DNA of 64,000 bases. It comes from Microvirga sp052114605. Lineage in GTDB: Bacteria; Pseudomonadota; Alphaproteobacteria; Rhizobiales; Beijerinckiaceae. Under the pieces are notes generated by a model that made no database searches, was not told where the DNA came from, and was given only the letters and a program-made list of their open reading frames with translations. The DNA lies in assembly GCF_052114605.1 (NCBI RefSeq), contig NZ_JBFRFB010000001.1:372001-436000 (forward strand). The letters are read 5' to 3'. Shown one piece after another: positions 1-9,007 of the stretch (position 1 is its first letter; each line of letters begins with the position of its first letter). The position numbers and the translations under genes were made by a program.

Positions 1-44
1 ACCGGGGCACGGGCGGCTTGGGGCTTGGCGGAATGCGAGACCAT
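1..44 (-). CDS. ribH: N-terminal fragment, probably 6,7-dimethyl-8-ribityllumazine synthase (cut by window edge)
   Basis: An ATG at 42-44 on the minus strand opens a frame that runs off the window (MVSHSAKPQAARAP). An AGGA ribosome-binding site stands about six bases before it. The visible residues are only a leader and identify no domain. The ribH call rests on position: it follows ribD and ribE on the same strand, and alphaproteobacteria usually place ribH there, ahead of nusB. Read as likely, not shown. Confidence 0.45.
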   Translation of the reverse strand, partial: MVSHSAKPQAARAP

Positions 45-75
45 GGGAGTCCTGAAACCTTTAATCAGAATCGCC

Positions 76-118
76 CCTCATCCTGAGGAGGCCTGAAAGG
101 CCATCATCTACGGATGAG
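76..118. repeat. Dispersed palindromic repeat, family A (copy 1)
   Basis: The core CCTCATCCTGAGG (76-88) is followed by an inner hairpin (GGCC-TGAA-AGGCC) and closed by GGATGAG (112-118), which pairs with CTCATCC. The same 13-base core, also with an inner hairpin, recurs at 49450-49462. It lies in the ribE-ribH gap, so it would be transcribed inside the riboflavin operon and could act as an mRNA hairpin. Confidence 0.6.
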
Positions 119-143
119 AGCTATATCGAGAGTTAGCGTTCCC

Positions 144-779
144 CTACCCCGCCCGGCGAGCGTCCGCAAGGCGTGCGGCGTAGCGGGCCATGAGATCGAC
201 CTCCAGGTTCAGCTTATCGCCCACCTTCCGGTCGCCCCAGGTCGTCACCGCGAGGGTGTGCGGAATGATGAGTACCGAGAACATGTCGTCGTTCACGGAA
301 TTCACGGTGAGCGACGTCCCGTCGAGGCAGACGGAGCCCTTCTCCGCGATATAAGCCGCCAACAACACCGGAACCTTGAGCGTGAAGCGGGCGGTCGGCC
401 CCCAGGGGTCGTCGCCTGCGGTGATCGCCTCCCGCGCCACGATGGTGGCAAGACCATCCACATGCCCCGTGACGATATGGCCGCCGAGCTCGTCACCGAT
501 CTTGAGGGACCGTTCGAGGTTGATGCGGGTGCCAGCCTGCCATTCGCCGACGGTGGTGCGCTCGAGCGTCTCGGCGGCGGCGTCCACGTCGAACCAGCAG
601 CCTCCCTCGCGTTTCCCCACCGCGACGACGGTCAGGCACGGCCCGCCGCAGGCGATGGAGGCGCCGAGCGCGATGGTGGCCGGATCGTACGACGAGTGAA
701 TGCGCAGGCGCTTCAGGGTGCCCTGTGTGCCTTCCGCCGATACGACCTCGCCGATATCGGTGACAATGCCGGTGAACAT
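144..779 (-). CDS. ribE: Riboflavin synthase, alpha subunit
   Basis: Dismutates two 6,7-dimethyl-8-ribityllumazine molecules into riboflavin and the pyrimidinedione recycled by RibH. The protein (211 aa) starts with the diagnostic MFTGIV and has two tandem lumazine-binding barrels. The GGHxVTGHVD signature lies near residues 98-108, and the paired motifs SIACGGPCLTV and VCLDGTSLTV mark the two repeats. The ATG at 777-779 shares one base with the ribD stop (ATGA), so translation is probably coupled; a TTG one codon upstream is less likely. The length is normal for the family. Confidence 0.96.
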   Translation of the reverse strand: MFTGIVTDIGEVVSAEGTQGTLKRLRIHSSYDPATIALGASIACGGPCLTVVAVGKREGGCWFDVDAAAETLERTTVGEWQAGTRINLERSLKIGDELGGHIVTGHVDGLATIVAREAITAGDDPWGPTARFTLKVPVLLAAYIAEKGSVCLDGTSLTVNSVNDDMFSVLIIPHTLAVTTWGDRKVGDKLNLEVDLMARYAARLADARRAG

Positions 780-1897
780 CAAGGCCTCTCCCAGAACATG
801 AAAAGATCGGAGCCGACCTGTTCGTCGGCATAAAGATTCAAAGCGTCCATGCGGTCCTGCAAGGCAAGGCCGAGGGCCGGAACATCGCCCTGCCCGCGCG
901 CGGATCGTCCCGTCACCAGAACGAGCTCATCGATGAGGTCCCCTTGAGCCAGCGCATCCGCAAGATCGGGGCCGCCTTCGCAGAAAATGCGCGTCAGGCC
1001 GCGTGTTCCGAGCAGGGCCAGGGCCCCGGGCAGAGAAACTCGCCCGTTATTCTCGGACGAGACCCGCAAGACCTCGACGCCCTGTGCAACGAGGGCTTTT
1101 TCAGCCTCGATAGGCGCTTCGACCGTCGTGACGATCCAGGTCGGGACCTCGCGCGCGCCTGCGACAAGCCGGGCGGAAAGCGGCAACCGCAACTGAGAAT
1201 CGATCACGACGCGAAGAGGCGAGCGGCTCTCAAGCCCCGGCAGGCGCACATTGAGCAATGGATCATCGGCCAGCACCGTGCCCACGCCCACCATAACGGC
1301 ATCCGCATGGGCGCGCATCAGATGGACTTTGCGATTGGCGATCTCACCCGTGATAATCAGGCGAGGCCCCTGCCGCGAGCCGGCGAGGCCTTCCGTGGTG
1401 CGCGCCAGCTTCACGGTGACGGCGGGCCGCCCTTTTGTAACGCGGGTGATGTGGCCGCGATGAGCGCGGCGGGCGAGCGGTTCAAGGCAGCCTGTGACGA
1501 CCTCGATTCCAGCTGCCCGCATAAGATTATGGCCATGACCGGCGACGCGGGAATCGGGGTCTTCGATGGCAGAGACGACACGAGCGATGCCTGCCTCGAT
1601 CACCCCTTCAGCGCAAGGCGGCGTCTTGCCGTGGTGTGCGCATGGCTCCAACGAAACATAGAGCGTAGCACCCCTCGCCCGCTCGCCGGCAGAGCCAAGC
1701 GCGACACGCTCCGCATGGGGACGTCCGCCCGGCTGGGTGGCTCCCTGCGCGATGATGACGGGGGAATCGCCGCTCTCATCCACCACAACGGCCCCAACGG
1801 ATGGGTTTGGCCAGGTGAGGCCAAGGTTGCGCTCGCCCAGGGTAATCGCCAGGCGCATGAAGCGCATGTCCTGCGCCGCTCTGTCGGCTTTTTCCAT
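779..1897 (-). CDS. ribD: Bifunctional riboflavin deaminase/reductase RibD
   Basis: Carries out the second and third steps of riboflavin synthesis: deamination of the pyrimidine amine, then NADPH-dependent reduction of the ribosyl side chain. The N-terminal cytidine-deaminase-like zinc site is intact (HAE at residues 61-63, PCxxxGxTPPC with C86 and C95). The C-terminal half is the RibD_C reductase with TVKLARTxEG and a FCEGGPDLA stretch near the end. It is 372 aa, the usual size. The ATG at 1895-1897 overlaps the nrdR stop as ATGA, which favours it over the GTG one codon upstream. Confidence 0.96.
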   Translation of the reverse strand: MEKADRAAQDMRFMRLAITLGERNLGLTWPNPSVGAVVVDESGDSPVIIAQGATQPGGRPHAERVALGSAGERARGATLYVSLEPCAHHGKTPPCAEGVIEAGIARVVSAIEDPDSRVAGHGHNLMRAAGIEVVTGCLEPLARRAHRGHITRVTKGRPAVTVKLARTTEGLAGSRQGPRLIITGEIANRKVHLMRAHADAVMVGVGTVLADDPLLNVRLPGLESRSPLRVVIDSQLRLPLSARLVAGAREVPTWIVTTVEAPIEAEKALVAQGVEVLRVSSENNGRVSLPGALALLGTRGLTRIFCEGGPDLADALAQGDLIDELVLVTGRSARGQGDVPALGLALQDRMDALNLYADEQVGSDLFMFWERP

Positions 1898-2400
1898 CAC
1901 TCGGACTGCGCGGGCTTTTTCTTGCGAGCGGGAGGCGTGTCCTCCTCGGGCTCCTCGGCGAGCTTGCCGAGGATCTCCTCGAAGTCCCTCGCCTCACGGA
2001 AGTTCTTGTAGACCGAGGCGAAACGCACATAGGCCACGTCATCGAGGCCCTTGAGCCCTTCCATGACCAGCTCGCCCACGGTCTCGCTCGGCACATCGCC
2101 TTCGCCCATGCTCTCGAGCTGGCGGACGATGCCGTTGATCATGCGCTCCACCCGGTCGGGATCGACCGAGCGTTTGCGCAGGGCTACATCCACCGATTGC
2201 TGGAGCTTGTCCCTATCGAAAGGCACACGCCGTCCCGAACGCTTCACCACCGTCAACTCGCGCAGCTGCACACGCTCAAAGGTCGTGAACCGACCGCCGC
2301 AATCCGGACAGATGCGGCGGCGGCGGATGGAGGAGGAATCGTCCGTGGGCCGAGAGTCCTTCACCTGAGTGTCGAGACTCCCGCAATAGGGACAGCGCAT
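1897..2400 (-). CDS. nrdR: Transcriptional repressor NrdR
   Basis: Zinc-finger and ATP-cone repressor of ribonucleotide reductase genes; it senses ATP/dATP. The N-terminal zinc ribbon is complete (CPYC at 3-6, CPDC at 31-34) and is followed by an ATP-cone of about 90 residues. The C-terminus is a basic tail (ARKKKPAQSE). At 167 aa it is slightly longer than the typical 150-160. It sits 15 bp after glyA and overlaps ribD, the common alphaproteobacterial order. No NrdR box or nrd gene is visible here. Confidence 0.96.
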   Translation of the reverse strand: MRCPYCGSLDTQVKDSRPTDDSSSIRRRRICPDCGGRFTTFERVQLRELTVVKRSGRRVPFDRDKLQQSVDVALRKRSVDPDRVERMINGIVRQLESMGEGDVPSETVGELVMEGLKGLDDVAYVRFASVYKNFREARDFEEILGKLAEEPEEDTPPARKKKPAQSE

Positions 2401-2415
2401 TTGTCGATCCGAGTG

Positions 2416-3720
2416 TTAGGCGTAGATCGGGAAGCGGCGGGTCAGCTCGTGGACGCGGGTCTTCACCGATTCCTCGACTGAGGCATTCGCCTCGTCGCCG
2501 TTCTTCGCCAGCCCGTCGAGGGTCTCGACGATCAGCTCGCCGACCTTCTTGAACTCGGACACGCCGAAGCCGCGCGAGGTGGCGGCGGGAGTGCCGAGAC
2601 GGACACCAGACGTCACCATCGGCTTCTCTGGATCGAAGGGAACGCCGTTCTTGTTGCAGGTGATGTGCGCGCGGCCCATCGCAGCCTCGGCAGCCTTGCC
2701 GGTGAGCTTCTTCGGGCGCAGGTCCACCAGCATCAGGTGGTTGTCCGTACCGCCTGCCACGATGTCATAGCCGTTGGCGAGCATGCTATCGGCCAGCACC
2801 TTGGCGTTCTCGACGACCGAGCGGGCATAGAGCTTGAACTCGGGGCGCAAAGCCTCGCCGAAGGCCACGGCCTTGGCGGCGATCACGTGCATGAGCGGGC
2901 CACCCTGGAGACCGGGGAAGATCGCGGAATTGACCTTCTTGGCGATGTCCTCCTCGTTGGTGAGGATCATGCCGCCGCGCGGTCCGCGCAGGGTCTTGTG
3001 GGTCGTGGTGGTGACCACATGGGCATGAGGGAACGGCGACGGATGCGCGCCGCCCGCCACGAGGCCTGCGAAGTGGGCGATATCGACCATGAAGAACGCG
3101 CCGACCTCATCCGCGATCTCGCGGAAGCGGGCGAAATCCCAGAAACGGGAATAGGCCGAGCCACCGGCCACGATCACCTTGGGCTTGTGGGTGCGGGCGA
3201 GTTCGGCCACCTCGTCCATGTCGATGATCTGGTCGCTCTCGCGGACCTTGTAGCTCACCACGTTGAACCACTTGCCGGACATGTTGACCGGGGAGCCGTG
3301 GGTCAGGTGGCCACCGCAGGCGAGGTCGAGGCCCATGAAGGTATCGCCCGGCTTCATGAGCGCCATGAACACGGCCTGATTGGCCTGCGAGCCGGAATTG
3401 GGCTGGACGTTGGCGAACTTGCAGTCGAACAGGCGCTTGGCGCGGTCGATAGCCAGTTCCTCGGCCATGTCCACGAACTGACAGCCGCCATAGTAGCGGC
3501 GACCCGGATAGCCTTCCGCGTACTTGTTCGTCATCACCGAGCCTTGGGCTTCGAGCACGGCGCGGGAGACGATGTTCTCAGAGGCGATCAGTTCGATCTC
3601 GTCGCGCTGGCGGCCGAGCTCAAGCTCGATGGCGCGGGCGATCTCGGGATCGCTATCGGCGAGGCTCGCCGAGAAAAAGCTGTTGGACAGATGGCTACGT
3701 GCCGCTTCACTCGCGCTCAT
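2416..3720 (-). CDS. glyA: Serine hydroxymethyltransferase
   Basis: PLP enzyme that interconverts serine and glycine while charging tetrahydrofolate with a one-carbon unit. The 434-aa protein has the Schiff-base motif TTTTHKTLRGPRGG (central lysine), YAEGYPGRRYYGG for substrate binding and the expected SHMT fold throughout. Start: ATG at 3718-3720 with GAGGG upstream; a TTG two codons earlier is unlikely. It heads a probable operon with nrdR, ribD and ribE. No glycine riboswitch fold is evident upstream. Confidence 0.97.
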   Translation of the reverse strand: MSASEAARSHLSNSFFSASLADSDPEIARAIELELGRQRDEIELIASENIVSRAVLEAQGSVMTNKYAEGYPGRRYYGGCQFVDMAEELAIDRAKRLFDCKFANVQPNSGSQANQAVFMALMKPGDTFMGLDLACGGHLTHGSPVNMSGKWFNVVSYKVRESDQIIDMDEVAELARTHKPKVIVAGGSAYSRFWDFARFREIADEVGAFFMVDIAHFAGLVAGGAHPSPFPHAHVVTTTTHKTLRGPRGGMILTNEEDIAKKVNSAIFPGLQGGPLMHVIAAKAVAFGEALRPEFKLYARSVVENAKVLADSMLANGYDIVAGGTDNHLMLVDLRPKKLTGKAAEAAMGRAHITCNKNGVPFDPEKPMVTSGVRLGTPAATSRGFGVSEFKKVGELIVETLDGLAKNGDEANASVEESVKTRVHELTRRFPIYA

Positions 3721-3850
3721 GGTCAACCCTCACCCTGCTCCGAGCCCGGTCACGACCGGCCGCTCGCGATAAACTGGACAGGGCTTTATCACGGGCCGAT
3801 GGAACCCGCCAACCCGGCTGGGACATGGCTACCAAGCTTTTGAAACGGAA

Positions 3851-3872
3851 CAGCCCGCCGAGAGGCGGGCTG
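3851..3872 (-). terminator. Terminator hairpin after the L,D-transpeptidase gene
   Basis: A perfect 9-bp stem (CAGCCCGCC / GGCGGGCTG) with a GAGA loop lies 23 bp beyond the stop of the L,D-transpeptidase gene. The minus-strand tail is only moderately T-rich (TTCCGTTTC), so it may be a weak or partly Rho-assisted terminator. Confidence 0.6.
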
Positions 3873-3894
3873 CTGGTAATTTCGACCTAGAACC

Positions 3895-5154
3895 TCAGTT
3901 CTGGAGGAACATTTCCTCATCCGGCTCGGTCGGGGTGCGGCTGGCCACCGGGATCGCGTTGCCGAGGCCATCCTTGTTGTAGATGTCGTCGCGGAACTGC
4001 ACGAGGCCGTCCGGGGTCGCCCAGGCGGTCATGTAGATCCAATGGATCGGAACAGCCGTCGCGAGGCGGGCGTCGATGCGCTCGCCGGACTTGAAGGTGG
4101 CGTCGATCTGCTCGCGGCTCCAACCGGGAGTGTCCTTCAGCAGCCACTCGATGTAGTCGCGCACGTTCTGGATGCGGATGCAGCCAGAGGACACGAAGCG
4201 GAAATCGTCGCCGAAGATGCCCTTGGAGGGCGTGTCGTGCATGTAGACGCCGTGCTGGTTCGGGATGTTGATGCGCACGAAGCCCATGGAGTTGAGGTCG
4301 CCGCCCGGATCCTGGCGGAAACGATAGCGGGTCGCCTCGTCCGAGAACCAGTTGACCTGGCTGGAAGGAATTTCCTGACCTGCACCGTTGAAGATGCGGA
4401 TCTTGTTCTCGGCCAGGTAATTCGGCTCCTTCTGCATCTTCGGAATGAGGTCCTTCTTCACGACGGAGGCGGGAGCCGTCCAGAACGGATTGAAGTTGAC
4501 CTCGACAATCTTCGAGTTCAGCAGCGGCGATTGACGGTCGCTCTTGCCGACGCCGGCGGCGTGACGGGTATGGACCATGCCACCCTCCACCGTCTCTACG
4601 AGAGCGGCGGGAATGTTGGCGACCGCATACCGGTTGGGAAGCCCGCCGGAAACGAGGCTGCGCAGGCGGCTCACGTTGATCTCAAGCTGGCGGATGCGAA
4701 TATCGACCGGCACGTTCATGGCGGCGACCGTCGGCGCGCTCACCGTGCCGGTGGAGCTGATACCGTGACGGGCCTGGAAGCGGCGAACGGCTGCTTCGAC
4801 GTAGGAATCATAGATCGGCGACTCGCCTGCGTTCTGGTCGAGATCGCCCGTGATGATCAGGCGCTGACGCAGAGCCATCACCGCCGGGCTCTTGGAGCCG
4901 ACGCGCAGGCCCTGGACGCCCTGAACCGGCATCCAGCCGCCGCGAGCGGAGATGTTGCGGTAATATTCGATCATCTGCTCGGTCGCAGCTAAGGACTCGG
5001 CCGAGAGCATGGGCGTCGAGGTGCGCTGCACACGGGTGCGCGAAACTGCCTCGTAATTCTGCGACCACTCAGCCTGGGTCTGCGCCAAGGCGACGGTGGC
5101 CGGCGTGAACACAAGGGCAAGCGATCCTGTCAGGAGGGCACGGCGGGACAACAT
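3895..5154 (-). CDS. L,D-transpeptidase with peptidoglycan-binding domain (YcbB-like), Tat-type signal
   Basis: Likely forms 3-3 cross-links in peptidoglycan or attaches proteins to it, in the periplasm. The signal (SRRALLTGSLALVF, cleavage near AQTQ) has twin arginines. Then come a scaffold segment, a PG_binding_1 repeat (GLRVGSKSPAVMALRQRL, YVEAAVRRFQ) and a YkuD domain with HDTPSKGIF and the nucleophile motif SSGCIRI, Cys at residue 325. The 419-aa length is shorter than E. coli YcbB (LdtD), as is common in this order. A second, unrelated L,D-transpeptidase lies at 59660-60643. Confidence 0.9.
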   Translation of the reverse strand: MLSRRALLTGSLALVFTPATVALAQTQAEWSQNYEAVSRTRVQRTSTPMLSAESLAATEQMIEYYRNISARGGWMPVQGVQGLRVGSKSPAVMALRQRLIITGDLDQNAGESPIYDSYVEAAVRRFQARHGISSTGTVSAPTVAAMNVPVDIRIRQLEINVSRLRSLVSGGLPNRYAVANIPAALVETVEGGMVHTRHAAGVGKSDRQSPLLNSKIVEVNFNPFWTAPASVVKKDLIPKMQKEPNYLAENKIRIFNGAGQEIPSSQVNWFSDEATRYRFRQDPGGDLNSMGFVRINIPNQHGVYMHDTPSKGIFGDDFRFVSSGCIRIQNVRDYIEWLLKDTPGWSREQIDATFKSGERIDARLATAVPIHWIYMTAWATPDGLVQFRDDIYNKDGLGNAIPVASRTPTEPDEEMFLQN

Positions 5155-5467
5155 GAGCGCAGGCTCTTCTCGTTAGAGGGTCGATAACGGAAACAGCGGA
5201 TGGTGGTCTTGGACTGCCTCCGCTCCCGGGAAAGTGCCGGGATAGGATTAAGGAACGGTATCGAAAACGAAGAACATCGGGGCCGTTTTATGGCAAAATC
5301 TTCCTCGATGGCCTCCCCATCCCTGGAAACCGCCTTACGCCCATATGTAATGTTGAAGTGTTGTTTGGAGGATACACTTCTCCGTGAGGCTTAGGCTCCC
5401 ATGGAGCCCGCAGCAAAGCCTGGCCTCACGCCATACCTACGAAAAACCCAGCAAAATATTGTTTTTG

Positions 5468-5923
5468 CTATTCTTCCCGCGCAGCCAGCCAGGAGACAGC
5501 CAGATAGACGGCAATCAGGGTCAGGAAGAAGGCGATGGTCAGGATTCCGCTGGAGACGATACCAGGAAAGAATGCCGCCAGAATGAGGTGGCTCATGACG
5601 GCCAGAAGCCACATGATCCCACCCCAGGTGCTTGCCATCCAAAGGCCGACAGCCGCGATGAGATCGATCAAGGCGAAATAGATGATGGTAGCCTGATAGC
5701 CCGTGGAGCGAACCTCAAACTGGCCGATAGGCGTCCAGACGCCGAGGATGATGGCCCAGGAACTCAGACCCTTCATGATCCAGATGATCGAGAGAAGACG
5801 CATGAACCAAGTCAGAAGGGAGGCCCAGCGCATGGAAGCCTGGGACGACGGGCGCTCCTCGATGCGGTCGCTCAGGTAATCCCTGGGTGCCTCATGGGCA
5901 GGCAGGCTGCCGTTCTTTGCCAT
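5468..5923 (-). CDS. DUF6163-like four-helix inner-membrane protein
   Basis: A 151-aa protein with a polar N-terminal 35 residues and then four hydrophobic segments (about 38-60, 75-95, 100-118, 122-145). It resembles the Hyphomicrobiales family DUF6163, whose function is unknown. Its ATG overlaps the stop of the upstream hydrolase gene (ATGA), suggesting translational coupling. There is no enzymatic motif. The family name is from memory of its length and topology, so treat it as probable. Confidence 0.75.
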   Translation of the reverse strand: MAKNGSLPAHEAPRDYLSDRIEERPSSQASMRWASLLTWFMRLLSIIWIMKGLSSWAIILGVWTPIGQFEVRSTGYQATIIYFALIDLIAAVGLWMASTWGGIMWLLAVMSHLILAAFFPGIVSSGILTIAFFLTLIAVYLAVSWLAAREE

Positions 5924-6975
5924 CAGGCTATCTCCAGATCGTTCTCGCCAAGACTGGCGAAATAGTGCTCGACCGTCTCGCGCCGCACCTCTTCCAGGGA
6001 GGCGGGCTGCCAGCGGGGCTGGTTATCCTTGTCTATCAGGACGGCGCGGACGCCTTCATAAAAATCCTGTCCCTCGCCGATACGGGAGACGATACGGAAT
6101 TCTGTCTTCATGGCATCCTCGAAATCGAGGGAGGCGCCGCGGCGGACCTGCTCGAAAGCGATGCTCATGCTGGTCGGCGACTTGGCGCGCATGCTTGAAG
6201 CCGTTCTGGCAGCGAAGTCCGAGCCGCTTGCGGCCGCCTCGTCGAGACGCTGGAGCACCTCTGCCACGCTTCGGCCTGAGAAGCAGGTGTCGATGGTGTC
6301 GCGGTGCTCCGCCAACGGCGCCGGGCCGGGATCGGATGCGGCTTTCGCCAGGACAGCCTCGACGGGGGTGCCCGAAGCCAGGTCCTGCAACACTCCCTCC
6401 ATGTTCTCGCTGGCAACGGAATGGGTGGCGAGGCCGAGCATCACCGCATCGGCCCGCTTCACCCGGTCCCCAGTCAGCGCGAGATACATGCCCGTTTCTC
6501 CCGGCAGGCGCGGCAGGGCATAGGTCGCACCCACATCGGGGAAAAATCCGATACCGACTTCCGGCATGGCGAAGAGATAGCGATCCCCCGCCACGCGATA
6601 CGCACCGTGCAGGGAGATGCCGACACCGCCGCCCATGACGATGCCGTCGATGAGGGAGACATAGGGTTTCGGATAGCGCTTGATCCGGATGTTGAGCTGG
6701 TACTCCTCACGCCAGAAGGCCAACGCCTCCTCGCGCTCACCTGCCTTGAGCGTTTCCGTCAGCCGCCGGATGTCGCCGCCCGCGCAGAAGGCCTTGTCGC
6801 CGGCGCCGCGAACGACCACCCTGGTGATGTAAGGATCATCGGCCCATGCATCGAGCGCCAGGCGCATCTCGCGGACCATGGTCAGCGTCAGGGCGTTGAG
6901 GGCTCGCGGACGGTTGAGCGTGATCAGGCCCGCTTCGCCGTGCTTTTCGCAAATGACTTCCGGGCTCTCGTCCAT
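5923..6975 (-). CDS. 3-hydroxyisobutyryl-CoA hydrolase (enoyl-CoA hydratase family)
   Basis: Crotonase-fold enzyme, probably hydrolysing 3-hydroxyisobutyryl-CoA in valine catabolism. The family motifs are LITLNRPRALNAL at the N-terminus, KAFCAGGDIRRL, and GIVMGGGVGIS for the oxyanion hole and catalytic acid region. FAMPEVGIGFFPDVGATY is typical of HIBCH rather than enoyl-CoA hydratase. The start at 6973-6975 (MDESPEV) has GGGAG eight bases upstream, so it is preferred to the start 11 codons earlier. No other valine-pathway gene adjoins it, so a related acyl-CoA hydrolase remains possible. Confidence 0.88.
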   Translation of the reverse strand: MDESPEVICEKHGEAGLITLNRPRALNALTLTMVREMRLALDAWADDPYITRVVVRGAGDKAFCAGGDIRRLTETLKAGEREEALAFWREEYQLNIRIKRYPKPYVSLIDGIVMGGGVGISLHGAYRVAGDRYLFAMPEVGIGFFPDVGATYALPRLPGETGMYLALTGDRVKRADAVMLGLATHSVASENMEGVLQDLASGTPVEAVLAKAASDPGPAPLAEHRDTIDTCFSGRSVAEVLQRLDEAAASGSDFAARTASSMRAKSPTSMSIAFEQVRRGASLDFEDAMKTEFRIVSRIGEGQDFYEGVRAVLIDKDNQPRWQPASLEEVRRETVEHYFASLGENDLEIA

Positions 6976-7077
6976 CACAAACTCCCATCCTCTCGGCGGA
7001 TTAAACAAGGCCGCGCGTCTGCGTCAATGTATCAATGTGGCTGCCGGGGAGCGAACCGTCGCAGATGAGAGGCCGGA

Positions 7078-8904
7078 TCACTCCACCGTGACGGATTTCG
7101 CCAGATTGCGCGGCTGATCCACATCCTTACCCATGAAGACGGCGGTGTGATAGGCGAGCAGCTGGATCGGCACAGCGTTGACGATCGGCGTGACGATGGG
7201 GTGCACGCTCGGCATCACGATGGTCGCCATCGTGTCGAGGCCCGTCTCCAGCGCACCCTTCTCATCGGTGATCAGGACGATGCGGCCGCCGCGCGCGGCG
7301 ACCTCCTGCATGTTCGAGACGGTCTTCTCGAAGATGTTGTCGTAGGGCGCAATGACGATGACAGGCATCGTCTCGTCGATCAGCGCGATGGGTCCGTGCT
7401 TCAGTTCGCCCGCCGCATAGCCCTCCGCGTGAATATAAGAGATTTCCTTGAGTTTCAGCGCGCCTTCCATGGCGAGCGGATAGGATGTCCCGCGGCCAAG
7501 ATAGAGCACGTCCTTCGCCTTCGACAGCTCGCGCGCAAGAACCTCGATCTGCGCCTCGCGCTTCATCGCCTCGGCCATCTGGCTCGGAATGGCGATCAAC
7601 GCGTCGACCAATTCTTTCTCATCCTCGGTGCTCAGCGTTCCCCGTGCCCGGCCCGCGGCGATGGCGAGCGACAGGAGAACAGCGAGCTGGCATGTGAACG
7701 CCTTGGTGGAGGCAACGCCAACTTCGACACCGGCCAAAGTCTGCGCGACCACATTGCTTTCGCGCGCCATTGTGGATGTCGGCACGTTGACGACGGACAT
7801 CGTGTGCTGCTGCTCAGCGCTCGCATAACGCAGCGATGCCAGCGTGTCCGCCGTCTCGCCGGATTGCGAGACGAACAACGCGAGGCTGCCTGGTTCAAGC
7901 GGCGCTTCGCGATAGCGGAACTCGGACGCCACATCGATCTCGACCGGGATGCGTGCGAGCCTCTCGAACCAGTATTTCGAGACGAGACCGGCGAGATAGG
8001 CCGTGCCGCAGGCGGAGATCGAGAGGCGCTTCAGATCCTTGAAATCGAACGGCAGCGTGAAGGGCAACTCCACGCGCCCAGCGGTGAAATTCACGTAATG
8101 GGCAAGCGTGCGGCCGACGACCTCCGGCTGCTCGTGAATTTCCTTCGCCATGAAGTGGCGGTAATTGCCCTTGTCGGCCATGAACGAACCGGCGGGGATC
8201 TTATGACGCGGCCGCGTCACCATCGCGCCGGAGGCGTTACGAATGTCTATGCCCTTGCGGCGCAGGATCGCCCAATCGCCCTCTTCCAGATAAGCGATCT
8301 CGTCGGTGAACGGTGCCAGCGCCAGCGCGTCCGACCCCAGATACATCTCGCCATGACCATAGCCGATGGCGAGCGGCGCGCCGTGACGGGCGCCGATCAG
8401 AAGATCGTCCTCGCCGGAGAACAGAAACCCGAGGGCGAAAGCGCCGCGAAGGCGCGGCAGGCTCACGGCCACGGCTTCGACGGGCGGCCGGCCCTGGCGC
8501 ATCTCATAGGTGACGAGCTGTGCCACAACTTCGGTATCCGTCTCTGTCTCGAAACGGACGCCCTTGGCCTCAAGACCCGCCTTCAGCTCGCGGAAATTCT
8601 CGATGATGCCGTTATGGACGACGGCCAGCTTGTCCGTGGCATGGGGATGGGCATTGGTCTCATTGGGCTTGCCATGGGTCGCCCAGCGGGTATGGCCGAT
8701 GCCGATGGTCCCCGAGAGGGGCGCTTGCGACAGCTTCTCCTCGAGATTGCGGAGTTTTCCTTCCGCCCTGCGGCGGTCGAGAGCACCATTTTCGAGGGTT
8801 GCAACGCCTGCGGAATCGTAGCCCCGGTATTCGAGCCGCTTCAGCGCCTCGACGATCTGAGGCGCAACCGGCGCGTTTCCGACTATACCAACAATTCCGC
8901 ACAT
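7078..8904 (-). CDS. glmS: Glutamine--fructose-6-phosphate aminotransferase (isomerizing)
   Basis: First committed step of amino-sugar synthesis: fructose-6-phosphate plus glutamine to glucosamine-6-phosphate. The N-terminal class II glutaminase starts at the catalytic Cys2 (MCGIVGIVG), with HTRWATHG. Two SIS sugar-isomerase domains follow (SACGTAYLAG, SQSGETADTLA), ending in the classic PRNLAKSVTVE tail. Length 608 aa is standard. It lies 103 bp downstream of glmU on the same strand. No glmS ribozyme fold is recognisable upstream, as expected outside Gram-positives. Confidence 0.98.
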   Translation of the reverse strand: MCGIVGIVGNAPVAPQIVEALKRLEYRGYDSAGVATLENGALDRRRAEGKLRNLEEKLSQAPLSGTIGIGHTRWATHGKPNETNAHPHATDKLAVVHNGIIENFRELKAGLEAKGVRFETETDTEVVAQLVTYEMRQGRPPVEAVAVSLPRLRGAFALGFLFSGEDDLLIGARHGAPLAIGYGHGEMYLGSDALALAPFTDEIAYLEEGDWAILRRKGIDIRNASGAMVTRPRHKIPAGSFMADKGNYRHFMAKEIHEQPEVVGRTLAHYVNFTAGRVELPFTLPFDFKDLKRLSISACGTAYLAGLVSKYWFERLARIPVEIDVASEFRYREAPLEPGSLALFVSQSGETADTLASLRYASAEQQHTMSVVNVPTSTMARESNVVAQTLAGVEVGVASTKAFTCQLAVLLSLAIAAGRARGTLSTEDEKELVDALIAIPSQMAEAMKREAQIEVLARELSKAKDVLYLGRGTSYPLAMEGALKLKEISYIHAEGYAAGELKHGPIALIDETMPVIVIAPYDNIFEKTVSNMQEVAARGGRIVLITDEKGALETGLDTMATIVMPSVHPIVTPIVNAVPIQLLAYHTAVFMGKDVDQPRNLAKSVTVE

Positions 8905-9007
8905 GCCGAGAGGCCTCCATTGCGAGCCATGCCAAGCTCAACGTTCCCATATAGGCGGAACAGGCCAGCCTGGAATCAACTTGCGTGACTCTTTATGACA
9001 CGCAGAC

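Noticed and set aside
45..143. FMN riboswitch between ribE and ribH
   Set aside because: The region is too short (about 100 bp) and holds the family A repeat instead.
114..833. Open frame of 239 codons on the plus strand at the left edge
   Set aside because: Shadow of ribE; no ribosome-binding site or known motif.
2665..3843. Open frame of 392 codons on the plus strand
   Set aside because: Shadow of glyA, with His/Gly-rich composition and no start signals.
7147..8988. Open frame of 613 codons on the plus strand
   Set aside because: Shadow of glmS on the other strand.
8905..9007. glmS ribozyme
   Set aside because: No matching fold or core in this gap, and the class is essentially Gram-positive.
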